A stretch of 64,000 nucleotides of DNA, taken from contig NZ_CP020946.1 of NCBI RefSeq assembly GCF_002208115.1, positions 1,550,001 through 1,614,000 on the forward strand, read 5' to 3'. A model generated the notes under the pieces. It had not been told where the DNA came from and ran no database searches. It was given only the letters and a program-made list of their open reading frames with translations. The translations under genes and the position numbers were made by a program. This document shows, piece by piece, positions 55,445-64,000 of this stretch (positions are counted from its first letter, which is position 1; each line of letters opens with the position of its first letter). The stretch is from Bdellovibrio bacteriovorus (lineage in GTDB: Bacteria > Bdellovibrionota > Bdellovibrionia > Bdellovibrionales > Bdellovibrionaceae).

Positions 55445-57323
55445 GTTCGAGGAAGTTCGCGACAAGGTGAAAGAGTTTCCCACGCAAAGTGGTGTTTATC
55501 TGATGAAAAACACCGCCGATAAGATCATCTATATCGGTAAGGCGAAGAATCTTAGAAACCGTGTGCGCAGCTACTTTAACGACAGCAAGGATCACAGTCC
55601 CAAAACGCGCCTGCTGGTTACGAACATCTGTGAAGTTGAATACATCCTGACCAAAACCGAGGTGGAAGCATTCCTGCTGGAAGCCTCGCTGATTAAAAAA
55701 CACCGTCCCAAATACAACATTCGTCTGCGTGATGATAAGGCCTACCCTTACATCCGCTTCAGTTGGGGAGACCAGGCGCCAAGACTGTATCTGGCGCGCA
55801 AAGTGAAAAAAGACGGGTCTTTGTATTTTGGCCCGTACACTTCGGGCCTGGCCGTGCATGGCACGATCAAGTTTCTAAACAGAACCTTTAAAATCCGTGA
55901 TTGCACTGATGCGGTCTTTAAATCCCGGACCCGTCCGTGCATGACCTATCAGATCGGTCGCTGTACCGCGCCGTGTGTGAAGTACATCTCTTTGGAAGAT
56001 TACCGCAACGAAGTTGAAGGCGCGAAGCTGTTCCTGAAGGGGCAGAATAAAAAAGTCATCAAAGCCATGACCGAAAAAATGATGGGCGCTGCGGACGAGG
56101 AAAAGTTCGAGGTTGCTGCGCGTTTGCGGGATTCTATTGAAGCCATCAAGGCGATCCTGCAAAAACAGGCCGTCATCAACGACACTTCCGAAAAAGACCA
56201 GGATGCCCTGGGTTATTATGGGGATGAGCGGGGCTGCTTGATTGAAACAGTCCATATCCGTGCCGGACGGGTGATTGGAACAAGGCCGCATTACCTGCCG
56301 CACTTTGATCCGAATGACGCTGTTGAAGATCCGCGCGAGTGGCTGGTGGACTTCCTGAATCAGTACTATGAAGACAACTTCATTCCTGATGAGGTTTTGC
56401 TGCCATTGGATATCGGCAATGACCTGACCAAGCTGATGGAAGAGGTTCTTAAAGAACGCTCTGGCAGCAGGGCCACGGTGCGCTTTGCAACGGATGAGCG
56501 CGGCCGTAATCTGGTTGAGATGGCCCATGAAAACGCCAAGTCGCATTTCCTGAAGTACGTTTCCAAGTCCGAAGAAAAACTGCGTGGTCTGGAGGAAATC
56601 AAAGAACGTTTCAATCTGCCGGAGCGTCCGCGCCGTATTGAGTGTTATGATATCTCCACCTTCCAGGGGGCTGAAACCGTGGCCTCCCAAGTGGTGTTTG
56701 AGGACGGGGTCCCTGCCAAAGAGCACTATCGTCGCTATAAGATTAAAACCGTTCAGGGAATCAATGACTTTGCCTCGATGTACGAGGTGTTAAGCCGTCG
56801 TTTCAAGCACACCGAGTACGAGGACCCTCAGTTGATCGTGATCGACGGTGGTAAGGGGCAGTTGTCCCAGGCCATGAAGATTCTGGAAGAAATCGGGCGC
56901 AAGGACATCCCGGTGGTGGGCTTGGCCAAGGCGCGCACCGAAAGTGATTTCCAAAAGCAGGAAGTCGAGTCCACCGAAGAGCGCTTCTTCCTTCCGGGGC
57001 GTTCCAATCCGGTGATCTTTAAGCACAATGCCGAGGCTTTGTATATCCTTTCGGGCATCCGCGATGAGGCCCATCGTTTTGCCATCACTTACCACCGCAA
57101 ACTGCGTGAAGGCACGTCACTTGAAAGTGAGCTGGATTACGTCGTTGGTTTGGGGGAAAAAAGAAAGAAAGTTCTTTTGACTCAGTTCAACTCTGTTGAT
57201 GAAATCAAAATGGCTGATGCAGAAGAGATTGCTAAACTTAAGGGCTTTAACCGGGTCCTTGCCGAGCGTATTTTGCTTCAGCTTAACGAGAGTGAAGAAG
57301 AAGAAACTGAGGTTGAAGAGTGA
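55431..57323 (+). CDS. uvrC: Excinuclease ABC subunit C
   Basis: 630 residues. The N-terminal GIY-YIG nuclease domain ([22 protein letters not shown]) makes the 3' incision. A UVR motif (about 200-235), a central RNase H-like nuclease ([30 protein letters not shown]) for the 5' incision, and C-terminal helix-hairpin-helix DNA binding follow. The ATG at 55431 overlaps uvrB and has GGAGG upstream. A four-base overlap (GTGA) leads into murJ. Confidence 0.96.
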
Positions 57324-58882
57324 AGAGTCATGCGCTCTTAGTCGGACTGGGGATTTTTTTAAGCCGTATCGCGGGTCTTGTCCGTGAAAGGGTCTTTGCC
57401 CACTACTTCGGAAATTCTGATGCCGGGGATGCCTTCAAGGCCGCTCTGAAGATTCCAAACTTCCTGCAAAATCTGTTCGGTGAGGGCGTGCTGTCGGCAA
57501 GCTTTATCCCGGTCTATGCCCAGTTGCTGGCAAAAAAACACGATGAAGATGCCGCCAAAGTGGCGTCGGTGATCGGCAGTTTGCTGTTTCTGCTGACGTC
57601 AGGTTTGGTGCTGGCTGGTGTGCTGGCAACGCCTTTTTTGATTGATGTCATTGCGCCGGGATTCACCGGTGAAAAACGTGATCTGACCATTCAGATCGTG
57701 CAGATCCTGTTCCCGGGCACGGGGTTTTTGGTGATGTCGGCGTGGTGCTTGGGGATTTTAAATTCTCATCGCAAGTTCTTTCTTTCGTATGTGGCGCCGG
57801 TGATCTGGAACCTGGCGATTATCGCCGCGCTGGTGATGTGGGGCGGGAAACAGGGGCAGTTCGACCTGGCTGTGACGGTGGCCTGGGGGCTGGTGGCGGG
57901 AAGCTTCCTGCAATTTGCAGTGCAGTTGCCGTCGGCTTTGCGTTTGGGGAAAAAGATTTCGCCGTCCTTGGATTTAAAGCTTTCTTCCGTTCGCACGGTG
58001 GTGAAGAACTTTGTGCCCGTGGTCTTTTCCCGCGGTGTTGTTCAGGTTAGTGCCTATATCGATAACGTTTTGGCCAGTTTGCTTCCCACCGGCGCGGTGT
58101 CGGCCTTGGCTTACGCGCAGACCCTTTATCTTTTGCCAGTCAGTCTTTTTGGAATGAGTGTGTCGGCCGCGGAGCTTCCGGCCATGTCCCAGGCGACGGG
58201 TTCTGACGAAGAAATCCGTCACTATTTGCAGGGGCGTCTGAACAGGGGCCTTGAACAGATTGCGTTCTTTATCATTCCATCTGTGGCGGGCTTTCTGATT
58301 TTGGGCGATCTGATTGTCGGCGCGGTTTTTCAGACCGGAGAGTTCACGGCACAAAACACCCACTATGTGTGGATGGTTCTGGTGGGATACACGCTGGGTC
58401 TTTTGGCGTCCACATTGGGGCGTTTGTATTCTTCAACCTTCTTTTCTTTGAAAGACACCAGGACGCCGCTGCAGTTTGCAATTGTGCGTGTGATCTTTGC
58501 GACCTTGCTGGGCGCGATGCTGGGGTTCTATGTGCCTCAGGCGCTGGGGCTGGATTCCCAGTGGGGAACAGCGGGTCTGACGGCGGCGGCCGGGATAGCG
58601 GGCTGGATCGAATTCTATCTTTTGCGCAAGTCCTTGAATAAACGCATCGGTCGCACCGGATTGTCACTGAAATTCCAAGGCAAAGTGTGGTTGATGGCTT
58701 TGATCGGGGCAGGTGCGGGGGCACTGGTTGCCAAAGGATTGCTTGATGCTTCAGTGCACGTCATTGCCCGTGCCGCAGTGGCATTGGTGATCTATGGCCT
58801 GCTCTACTTCACTTTGGGTTATATCCTGAAAGTAGAGCAAGCTCACAGTTTGCTGCAGAAAATTCTGCGCCGTATTCGTTAA
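57320..58882 (+). CDS. murJ: Lipid II flippase MurJ
   Basis: 520 residues with about 14 membrane helices and MurJ/MviN features: LSRIAGLVRERVFAHYFG at the N-terminus, GDAFKAALKIPNFLQNLFGEGVLS, and FIPVYAQLL. It flips lipid-linked peptidoglycan precursors across the inner membrane. The GTG start overlaps the uvrC stop (GTGA), so it is coupled to the repair genes. Its stop directly abuts the stop of the convergent gene at 58883. Confidence 0.94.
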   Translation: MKSHALLVGLGIFLSRIAGLVRERVFAHYFGNSDAGDAFKAALKIPNFLQNLFGEGVLSASFIPVYAQLLAKKHDEDAAKVASVIGSLLFLLTSGLVLAGVLATPFLIDVIAPGFTGEKRDLTIQIVQILFPGTGFLVMSAWCLGILNSHRKFFLSYVAPVIWNLAIIAALVMWGGKQGQFDLAVTVAWGLVAGSFLQFAVQLPSALRLGKKISPSLDLKLSSVRTVVKNFVPVVFSRGVVQVSAYIDNVLASLLPTGAVSALAYAQTLYLLPVSLFGMSVSAAELPAMSQATGSDEEIRHYLQGRLNRGLEQIAFFIIPSVAGFLILGDLIVGAVFQTGEFTAQNTHYVWMVLVGYTLGLLASTLGRLYSSTFFSLKDTRTPLQFAIVRVIFATLLGAMLGFYVPQALGLDSQWGTAGLTAAAGIAGWIEFYLLRKSLNKRIGRTGLSLKFQGKVWLMALIGAGAGALVAKGLLDASVHVIARAAVALVIYGLLYFTLGYILKVEQAHSLLQKILRRIR

Positions 58883-59287
58883 TCACCAGCGCACACCCCA
58901 GCCATAAAGCTCAACAACGATGCTGCCGTTCGGGAATGCGAATCTGAGTGCGCCGCTGAAATAGCCTTCATACCAAGGGCGGAACTCAACACGGGTCAAA
59001 CAGCTTTGGCCCGGATACAGATAGTTCGGACATTGGCTCCAGGCCCAGAAGGCGGCGCCGCTGATATAAACGCCACGGACATACAAAGGCTCATGTCCCG
59101 TGTTGCGCAGATAGATATCGGCGTATTGACTCCAGTTCACCCGCACACTTCCAAAGTTGTAGTAATAGTATTGATGTGATTGCGTCTCTATCGTGGATGG
59201 AGTGACGGTGACTTCCAGTGGGGCGGCCTGGGTTGTTAGGGGCAGGCAAAGGCTTGCGGCAAGGAAAATACTTAGTAGAAGCTTCAT
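58883..59287 (-). CDS. Small secreted ASH-like beta-domain protein
   Basis: 134 residues with a signal peptide (IFLAASLCLPLTTQAAP). The mature region has an Ig-like arrangement with an ASH/HYDIN-type feel: NFGSVRVNWSQYADIYLRNT, VRGVYISGAAFWAWSQCP, CLTRVEFRPWYEGYFSGALR. One cysteine pair probably forms a disulfide. The ATG at 59287 has AGGAGGT upstream. Function unknown. Confidence 0.72.
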   Translation of the reverse strand: MKLLLSIFLAASLCLPLTTQAAPLEVTVTPSTIETQSHQYYYYNFGSVRVNWSQYADIYLRNTGHEPLYVRGVYISGAAFWAWSQCPNYLYPGQSCLTRVEFRPWYEGYFSGALRFAFPNGSIVVELYGWGVRW

Positions 59288-59364
59288 AAGCACCTCCTGA
59301 CACTTCTATTTTTTCCCAAGAAGAGATTGGTCGCAAAGTTTTTCAGGAGTATGCTGTTCTTGTC

Positions 59365-60561
59365 ATGAACGAATCAGTCTGGTCTCCGATGAAAATTTCC
59401 ATCTATCGATCCTTTTGGATCTGTGCCTTTGTGTCGAATCTGGGAACCTGGATTCAGGATGTGGCGGCCAGTTGGGTGATGACACACTTATCAACATCAC
59501 CTCTGATTATTTCTTTGCTGTCCTTCACCGGAAGTCTGCCGGTGTTGTTCTTCAGCATCCCGTCCGGCTATTTGTCGGATCTGGGGCATCGTCGAAAATT
59601 GTTGCTGTTCGCACAAGGTCTGATGTGTTTTGCCGCGGGCCTTTTGGCGTATCTGGTGTGGACCGAGCAGGTGACGGAAGTCAGTTTGTTGGGTCTGTCT
59701 TTGATCATGGGCGTGGGCTTTGCGCTTTCCAATCCGGCATTTCAGTCGGTGCTCACGGATCTTGTTCCTCATCCTATGCAGGCACAAGCGGTGCTGGTGT
59801 ACTATATGGGGATTAACATCACCCGCGTTTTGGGGCCCACACTGGGGGGCGGTATTTTAAGCGGCTTTGGTCCCAGCAGTGCCTTTGTGGTGAACAGCGT
59901 TTCTTATCTGGGGTTGATTCTTTTTTTCTGGAAGTGGCCAGTGCCGCAGTCCGTGGAAACGCAGAAACTAAAAGTCCGCATTCAGGAAAGTGACTGGAAG
60001 CCGTTGTTGTCATTGCATAACATGAAGCTGTGGGTGGAAATTTTCCTGGTCACTTTCTTTGCGTCTTCGTTGTGGGCGCTTTATCCGACACGCGGGCGTA
60101 TTGAGTTGCAGCTAAGCTCGCTGCAATATGGGTCGCTTCTTGGTTTTTTGGGGCTTGGGGCTTGTGTCAGTGCTTTCTTGTCAGGAAAGATCATGCATCC
60201 GGATCGCACGCAAAAATCCTTGGCCGGATCGTATGTGATATATGCCGTGGGGATTTTGCTTTTGGGGCTGGCGCCGGGCTACTTGCTGATGTGTGCGGCG
60301 ATGTTCTGCGGCGGGGTGGGGTGGCTGGTGCTTTCCACGTTGATGAACATGAGCTCAAGGCAAATCACCGGCGCTTCGCAGTTGAAAGCGACGATGCTGG
60401 GAGTTTTTCTGGCGGTATTCTATGCCGGCATGGCGTTGGGGGCCATTTCCTGGGGAGCCGTCGCGCGTGTGGGGTCCACTTCGGTGGCCCTCATCATGGC
60501 CTCGGTGGGTTTAGGTCTGATAGGATTTTACAAAGGGCTTAAAGACTTCACACGCGTTTAG
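59365..60561 (+). CDS. MFS transporter of the EntS/DHA3-like family
   Basis: 398 residues, about 12 helices. N-terminal FWICAFVSNLGTWIQDVAASWVMT, then GYLSDLGHRRKLLLFAQG (loop 2-3 motif), and LVYYMGINITRVLGPTLGGG. The family includes enterobactin and drug exporters. The substrate is unknown. Its stop shares the TTAG at 60558-60561 with the convergent gene. Confidence 0.86.
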   Translation: MNESVWSPMKISIYRSFWICAFVSNLGTWIQDVAASWVMTHLSTSPLIISLLSFTGSLPVLFFSIPSGYLSDLGHRRKLLLFAQGLMCFAAGLLAYLVWTEQVTEVSLLGLSLIMGVGFALSNPAFQSVLTDLVPHPMQAQAVLVYYMGINITRVLGPTLGGGILSGFGPSSAFVVNSVSYLGLILFFWKWPVPQSVETQKLKVRIQESDWKPLLSLHNMKLWVEIFLVTFFASSLWALYPTRGRIELQLSSLQYGSLLGFLGLGACVSAFLSGKIMHPDRTQKSLAGSYVIYAVGILLLGLAPGYLLMCAAMFCGGVGWLVLSTLMNMSSRQITGASQLKATMLGVFLAVFYAGMALGAISWGAVARVGSTSVALIMASVGLGLIGFYKGLKDFTRV

Positions 60562-60761
60562 TGAACGCGGTGATTTTCTTCTTTGATTAAAGCACAGCAC
60601 GGGCAGGAAGCTTCTTCCGAAAGCACGGCAAATTCATTCAATTGTTTGTAGCTGAATTCCAGGGCCGTGCCGCAAGCTTCACAGTTGTTGATGGCTTTGC
60701 GGAAGGCTTCACGTTTGTTAAATTCTTCAGTCGGGATGATGTTGAATTTGAATACTTCCAT
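60558..60761 (-). CDS. Small zinc-ribbon protein
   Basis: 67 residues. CEACG near the middle and CPCCA near the C-terminus supply CxxC and CxC-C ligands for one zinc. The start at 60761 (MEVFKFNIIPTEEF) has AGGAGG upstream. It probably binds protein or nucleic acid, but nothing nearby points to a role. Confidence 0.7.
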   Translation of the reverse strand: MEVFKFNIIPTEEFNKREAFRKAINNCEACGTALEFSYKQLNEFAVLSEEASCPCCALIKEENHRVH

Positions 60762-60910
60762 GTGATGCCTCCTGTTTGTGCGTGGTATCTTTCTTATCGG
60801 TAAAGTTTGTATCAACTTGAGACAAAAAAGCGGGTTTTAGCCCCCTTTAGGCAGTGCATTAACCCCGGTTTTTGGTGTCTCCAAACCAAGGTCCAGATAC
60901 AATCGGCGCC

Positions 60911-61408
60911 ATGAAAGACTACATCCAGTATCTTCAAGACGTTCTTGGTCTTCAAAATGTCATGCTCGCTCCGGAACAAGCCGGGGTTGAGGCTGCCAAG
61001 ACGCAGTTTTTCACTGCCAAGGGGCCCTTCACGGTCTCTGAACTTCGCCATTATGAATTGGTATTTTTGAATATCCTGACTCAAAGCAAAGAAAGTCTTT
61101 TCCTGCCGGAAGTGAACGATCTTTATTCCAAGATGAAAGCGGCGATGAAGCTGCGCAATCTGCAGGTGCTCGAGCTGGATTGCACGGTGGAAGACCGTTC
61201 CCAACTGCCGTCTGAACTGGCGAAAATCTGTGAAAGCAAAGTTGTGGTTGTCTATAGCTCGTTCCCGAAAGACATCGGCGAGCTGATCTTTAAAGGTCCG
61301 GGAAAGTGGCTTGAGACCTACAGCCCGGCTTATCTGCTGGAAGATCCGGCAGCCAAAAAAGTCGTTTGGAATGACCTGCAAAAAGTAATGAAGGAGCTCG
61401 GAGTATGA
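60911..61408 (+). CDS. Hypothetical protein coupled to nfeD
   Basis: 165 residues, not recognised, without signal peptide or membrane helix. It looks alpha/beta and cytosolic, with a helical start (MKDYIQYLQDVLGLQ), a hydrophobic strand (SKVVVVYSSF) and a C-terminal helix. No clear ribosome-binding site precedes the ATG at 60911, but its four-base overlap with nfeD (ATGA) shows it is the first gene of a three-gene operon ending in the slipin gene. Confidence 0.68.
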   Translation: MKDYIQYLQDVLGLQNVMLAPEQAGVEAAKTQFFTAKGPFTVSELRHYELVFLNILTQSKESLFLPEVNDLYSKMKAAMKLRNLQVLELDCTVEDRSQLPSELAKICESKVVVVYSSFPKDIGELIFKGPGKWLETYSPAYLLEDPAAKKVVWNDLQKVMKELGV

Positions 61409-62679
61409 AGTCTTTGATGCTGATTCTGGTTGTGTCTTTGCTGTCGGTGGTTGCCAAAGCGGACTGTACGACCGCGATCACCATCAATGAGGCTATTTCG
61501 GCCAGCACTTCAGATTATCTGGAACGCGCGGAAAAGCGGGCCGTCGAGGATAAGTGCAGCTCCCTGTACCTGCGTATCAACACTCCGGGTGGCAGCCTGC
61601 AAAGCACGCGTCTGATTGTTGAACGTATTTTGGCGTCACCGGTTCCTTACCTGTGTCTGATTGCTCCTCGTGGGGGGCATGCCGGCAGTGCGGGGGCTAT
61701 CATTCTGCAAGCCTGTCACGTGAACGGTGGTCTGACTGCCACTAATATTGGCGCCGCGACCCCGATTCTGGGGTCGGGTGAAAAGACCCCGGAAGATTTG
61801 CGCAAAAAACTTATTAACGACACCGTCAGCTGGATGGAAGGTGTGACGAAACTTCGCGGTCGCAGTCTGAAGTTTTCAAAAGAAATCATCACGGAAGCGA
61901 AATCTCTTTCCAGTGAAACGGCGCACGCCGAAGGCGCTTTGGATATTCTGGCGGGTACCGAGCTGGAGTTTTTGCAGCAGGCGCAAGGGCGCAAAGTTCT
62001 GGTGGGTGAAGACAAAGAACCCGCAGTTGTGGCAGTTCATGACTTGCGCGAGTTTGTGCCGGACCTTCGCTATAAGGTTTTAAGTTTTGTGGCCGACCCT
62101 GAATTTGCTTATCTGCTGTTTATGGGAAGTTTGGCTTTGCTGTATGTTGAGGTCACGCATCCGGGATTGATCGCGCCGGGAGTGATCGGGGGAATCGGTC
62201 TGGTACTTTCCATGGTGGCCTTCCATAAGCTGGATGTTGCCTGGGGCGGACTGGCGTTGATCTTGTTAGGGGTCGCGTTCCTGATTGCGGAAATGTTCAT
62301 CCCAAGTTTTGGTGCTTTGGGCATTGGCGGCCTGATTGCCGTATTTGTGGGAAGTGTGTTTTTGTTTGATGCGCAGACAACGGGGTATGTGTTGCCAATG
62401 TCTTTGATTGTTTCAGTGGTGGGTGTTTTGGGGATCTTCTTCCTGGGCTTGGGTTATCTGGCGGTGAAAACCATCCGCTTGCGCACCCAGGACGCGGATG
62501 CGCAGATGCAAAGCCGTGATGGTGTGGTGATGACGGTGGAAGGCAACGGCCACAGCGGGCAGGTGGAAATCATCGGCGAGATCTGGAAGTTCGTTTCTGA
62601 AGATTCCCTGATGCCTGGCGACCGTGTGCATATCACCGGACGTCAGGGTCTGACTTTGAATGTGAAAAAGAACAAATAA
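61405..62679 (+). CDS. NfeD-family membrane serine protease
   Basis: 424 residues. Signal peptide (ILVVSLLSVVAKADC), then a ClpP-fold domain with LYLRINTPGGSLQSTRLIV and the catalytic Ser in HAGSAGAIIL, about five membrane helices (240-360), and a C-terminal NfeD OB-fold (VVMTVEGNGHSGQVEI). These long NfeD proteins cleave stomatin-like partners. The next gene encodes exactly such a partner, 12 bases downstream. Confidence 0.9.
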   Translation: MKSLMLILVVSLLSVVAKADCTTAITINEAISASTSDYLERAEKRAVEDKCSSLYLRINTPGGSLQSTRLIVERILASPVPYLCLIAPRGGHAGSAGAIILQACHVNGGLTATNIGAATPILGSGEKTPEDLRKKLINDTVSWMEGVTKLRGRSLKFSKEIITEAKSLSSETAHAEGALDILAGTELEFLQQAQGRKVLVGEDKEPAVVAVHDLREFVPDLRYKVLSFVADPEFAYLLFMGSLALLYVEVTHPGLIAPGVIGGIGLVLSMVAFHKLDVAWGGLALILLGVAFLIAEMFIPSFGALGIGGLIAVFVGSVFLFDAQTTGYVLPMSLIVSVVGVLGIFFLGLGYLAVKTIRLRTQDADAQMQSRDGVVMTVEGNGHSGQVEIIGEIWKFVSEDSLMPGDRVHITGRQGLTLNVKKNK

Positions 62680-62691
62680 GGAGATAGCAGC

Positions 62692-63444
62692 ATGGAATTT
62701 ATAATTGGTATTATCGTCATCGGCGGTATCATTGGCAGCTCGATGATCAAAATCCTGAATGACTGGGAACGCGGCGTGGTTTTGCGTCTTGGTAAGGCTG
62801 TGGGCGTGCGTGGTCCGGGTTTGATTCTGTTGATTCCGTTCGTAGAGCGCATGATCAAGATCGACACTCGTACCATCACAATGGATGTTCAGCCTCAGGA
62901 CGTTATCACGAAAGACAACGTATCCATGCAGGTGAATGCGGTTGTTTACTTCAAAGTGATTTCTCCGATGGAAGCGATCACAAAAATCGAAGACTACTAC
63001 TTTGCGACCAGTCAGTTGGCGCAAACGACTTTGCGTTCTGTGATGGGGCAGTACCACCTTGATGACGTGCTTGAGCATCGTGACAAAATCAATGCGGCTT
63101 TGCAGGTGATCCTGGATAAGGCGACGGAATCCTGGGGTATCAAAGTCACGATGGTGGAAGTAAAACAAATCGACTTGCCAAAAGAAATGCAAAGAGCCAT
63201 GGCCCGTGAAGCGGAAGCAGAGCGTGAGCGTCGTGCGAAAGTCATCAGCGCGGAAGGGGAAGTGCAGCGTGCGCAGAAGCTTCAGGAAGCTTCCAACACT
63301 CTGGCGGGTTCTCCATCAGCTCTGCAATTGGCTTATTTGCAGACTTTGACGGAAATTGCCGGCGATAAAACCAACACGATCCTGTTCCCATTGCCGCTGG
63401 ACATCATTAAACCGTTCATGGAGATGGCGAAAAAGGAAAACTAG
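62692..63444 (+). CDS. Slipin (stomatin/SPFH-family) membrane protein
   Basis: 250 residues. One N-terminal membrane helix ([15 protein letters not shown]) is followed by the SPFH domain ([40 protein letters not shown]) and a helical coiled-coil C-terminus rich in Arg/Glu/Ala. It assembles into membrane microdomain cages and is the expected partner of NfeD. AGGAGA precedes the start. Confidence 0.93.
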   Translation: MEFIIGIIVIGGIIGSSMIKILNDWERGVVLRLGKAVGVRGPGLILLIPFVERMIKIDTRTITMDVQPQDVITKDNVSMQVNAVVYFKVISPMEAITKIEDYYFATSQLAQTTLRSVMGQYHLDDVLEHRDKINAALQVILDKATESWGIKVTMVEVKQIDLPKEMQRAMAREAEAERERRAKVISAEGEVQRAQKLQEASNTLAGSPSALQLAYLQTLTEIAGDKTNTILFPLPLDIIKPFMEMAKKEN

Positions 63445-63477
63445 ACTTTCATCGCTGGACCACTGTTGGTTTAATAA

Positions 63478-63511
63478 AGGGGATAAAGCAAGACGCTTTA
63501 TCCCTATTTTT
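63478..63511 (+). terminator. Intrinsic terminator after the slipin gene
   Basis: GGGATAAAGC pairs perfectly with GCTTTATCCC around an AAGAC loop, followed by TATTTTTTT. Confidence 0.9.
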
Positions 63512-63536
63512 TTGCTCTACGGATGGAGTAACAACA

Positions 63537-64000
63537 GTGAAGCTCGTTTTTGCAGCGTTGATCTTCAGCATTGGTTTGGTCAGTTTCACATCAGAAGCCC
63601 GCGCGGAAGACAAAGAAATCGTGCGCGTGCGCTTAAGCTCATTGGCGGGGAAAATAGCCTTCACCGGGACAGGTTTGCAGTTTCAGAATCTGACCCAGAA
63701 TTTTCGTCCTGTTGCCATTCCCAACTCTTCTTCAGCCGAAGTACGTGTGCTTTCCAAAGGTAATAAAAAAATCTGGGCTCTTCGTATCAACAACAAAGAC
63801 CCGGAACATCTTTTCACCGACAAGTATCTGATGATCCAGGGGCACAATCTGCGAGTCGGATCGCAGGCTCTGCCGGGCCGGGTTTTGCTGAATTTGAACT
63901 CTGAAAGACAGATTGATGTCATCGGCGTGATGCCGCTGGATGAATATATCACGGGTGTCCTTGCCAGCGAAATGCCCTTGTCCTGGCCTCTGGAAACCTT
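63537..64000 (+). CDS. SpoIID/LytB-domain protein, 3' end outside the window
   Basis: A GTG start with GGAG about ten bases upstream opens a frame that runs to the window end (154 complete codons seen). It begins with a signal peptide (LVFAALIFSIGLVSFTSEARA) and a beta-rich region. Near the edge it reads LDEYITGVLASEMPLSWPLE, the hallmark of SpoIID/LytB domains, which cleave or bind denuded peptidoglycan glycan strands. In a predator such enzymes could act on prey or self wall. The catalytic region continues beyond the window. Confidence 0.85.
   Translation, partial: MKLVFAALIFSIGLVSFTSEARAEDKEIVRVRLSSLAGKIAFTGTGLQFQNLTQNFRPVAIPNSSSAEVRVLSKGNKKIWALRINNKDPEHLFTDKYLMIQGHNLRVGSQALPGRVLLNLNSERQIDVIGVMPLDEYITGVLASEMPLSWPLET

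Overview
This 64 kb window looks like a chromosome segment of a Bdellovibrio-type predatory bacterium (Bdellovibrionota). I infer this from moderate GC, dense genes with overlapping stops and starts, and an unusually high share of exported lipoproteins, secreted proteases and short secreted proteins of unknown function beside ordinary Gram-negative housekeeping genes. I could not check the assignment by database search. I see no rRNA, tRNA, CRISPR array, prophage or intact insertion sequence, and no gene-free stretch longer than about 300 bases.

Layout. 1-850: a BrnT/BrnA-like toxin-antitoxin pair on the minus strand, enclosed by two copies of the same terminator. 854-9.1 kb: a nuclease-fold lipoprotein, an outer-membrane protein, an RluA-type pseudouridine synthase, a DedA membrane protein, TatD, TcdA with a coupled 49-residue membrane protein, and a frameshifted cysteine-repeat secreted protein. 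9.2-24 kb: a methyltransferase, a bacterial deoxyhypusine-synthase-like enzyme, a MOSC protein, a delta-60-repeat lipoprotein, an exported ABC1-family protein with altered kinase motifs, an MHS-family transporter, a large lipoprotein gene broken by two stop codons lying inside a Tn5 mosaic-end-like 20-mer, a MATE transporter and an Nfu-type iron-sulfur protein. 24-30 kb: class I aldolase with lysS, a rhodanese-like lipoprotein without catalytic cysteines, a hot-dog thioesterase and a MASE1 hybrid histidine kinase. 30-38 kb: two trypsin-fold lipoproteins, a ParA-like ATPase, a dihaem cytochrome, an HD-GYP protein, a lactonase-like propeller and a methyltransferase. 38-46 kb: recG, a 14-repeat RCC1-like lipoprotein and a subtilisin-like protease. 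46-50 kb: CarD, gltX, cysS. 50-59 kb: a DUF3617 protein and a penicillin-acylase-family enzyme, then an overlapping uvrB-uvrC-murJ run. 59-64 kb: an MFS exporter, a zinc-ribbon protein, an unknown gene coupled to nfeD and a slipin, and the start of a SpoIID/LytB-domain gene cut by the window edge.

Functional themes are DNA repair (uvrB, uvrC, recG, TatD), tRNA charging and modification (lysS, gltX, cysS, tcdA), envelope building (murJ, DedA, SpoIID-domain protein, nfeD-slipin) and an exported hydrolase and lipoprotein repertoire that would suit a predator digesting prey. The strongest points for follow-up are the exported ABC1 protein, the mosaic-end-like interruption at 19516-19535, the terminator-flanked toxin-antitoxin cassette, the cysteine-free rhodanese lipoprotein, the two-propeller RCC1-like lipoprotein and the nested inverted repeat upstream of the aldolase gene.
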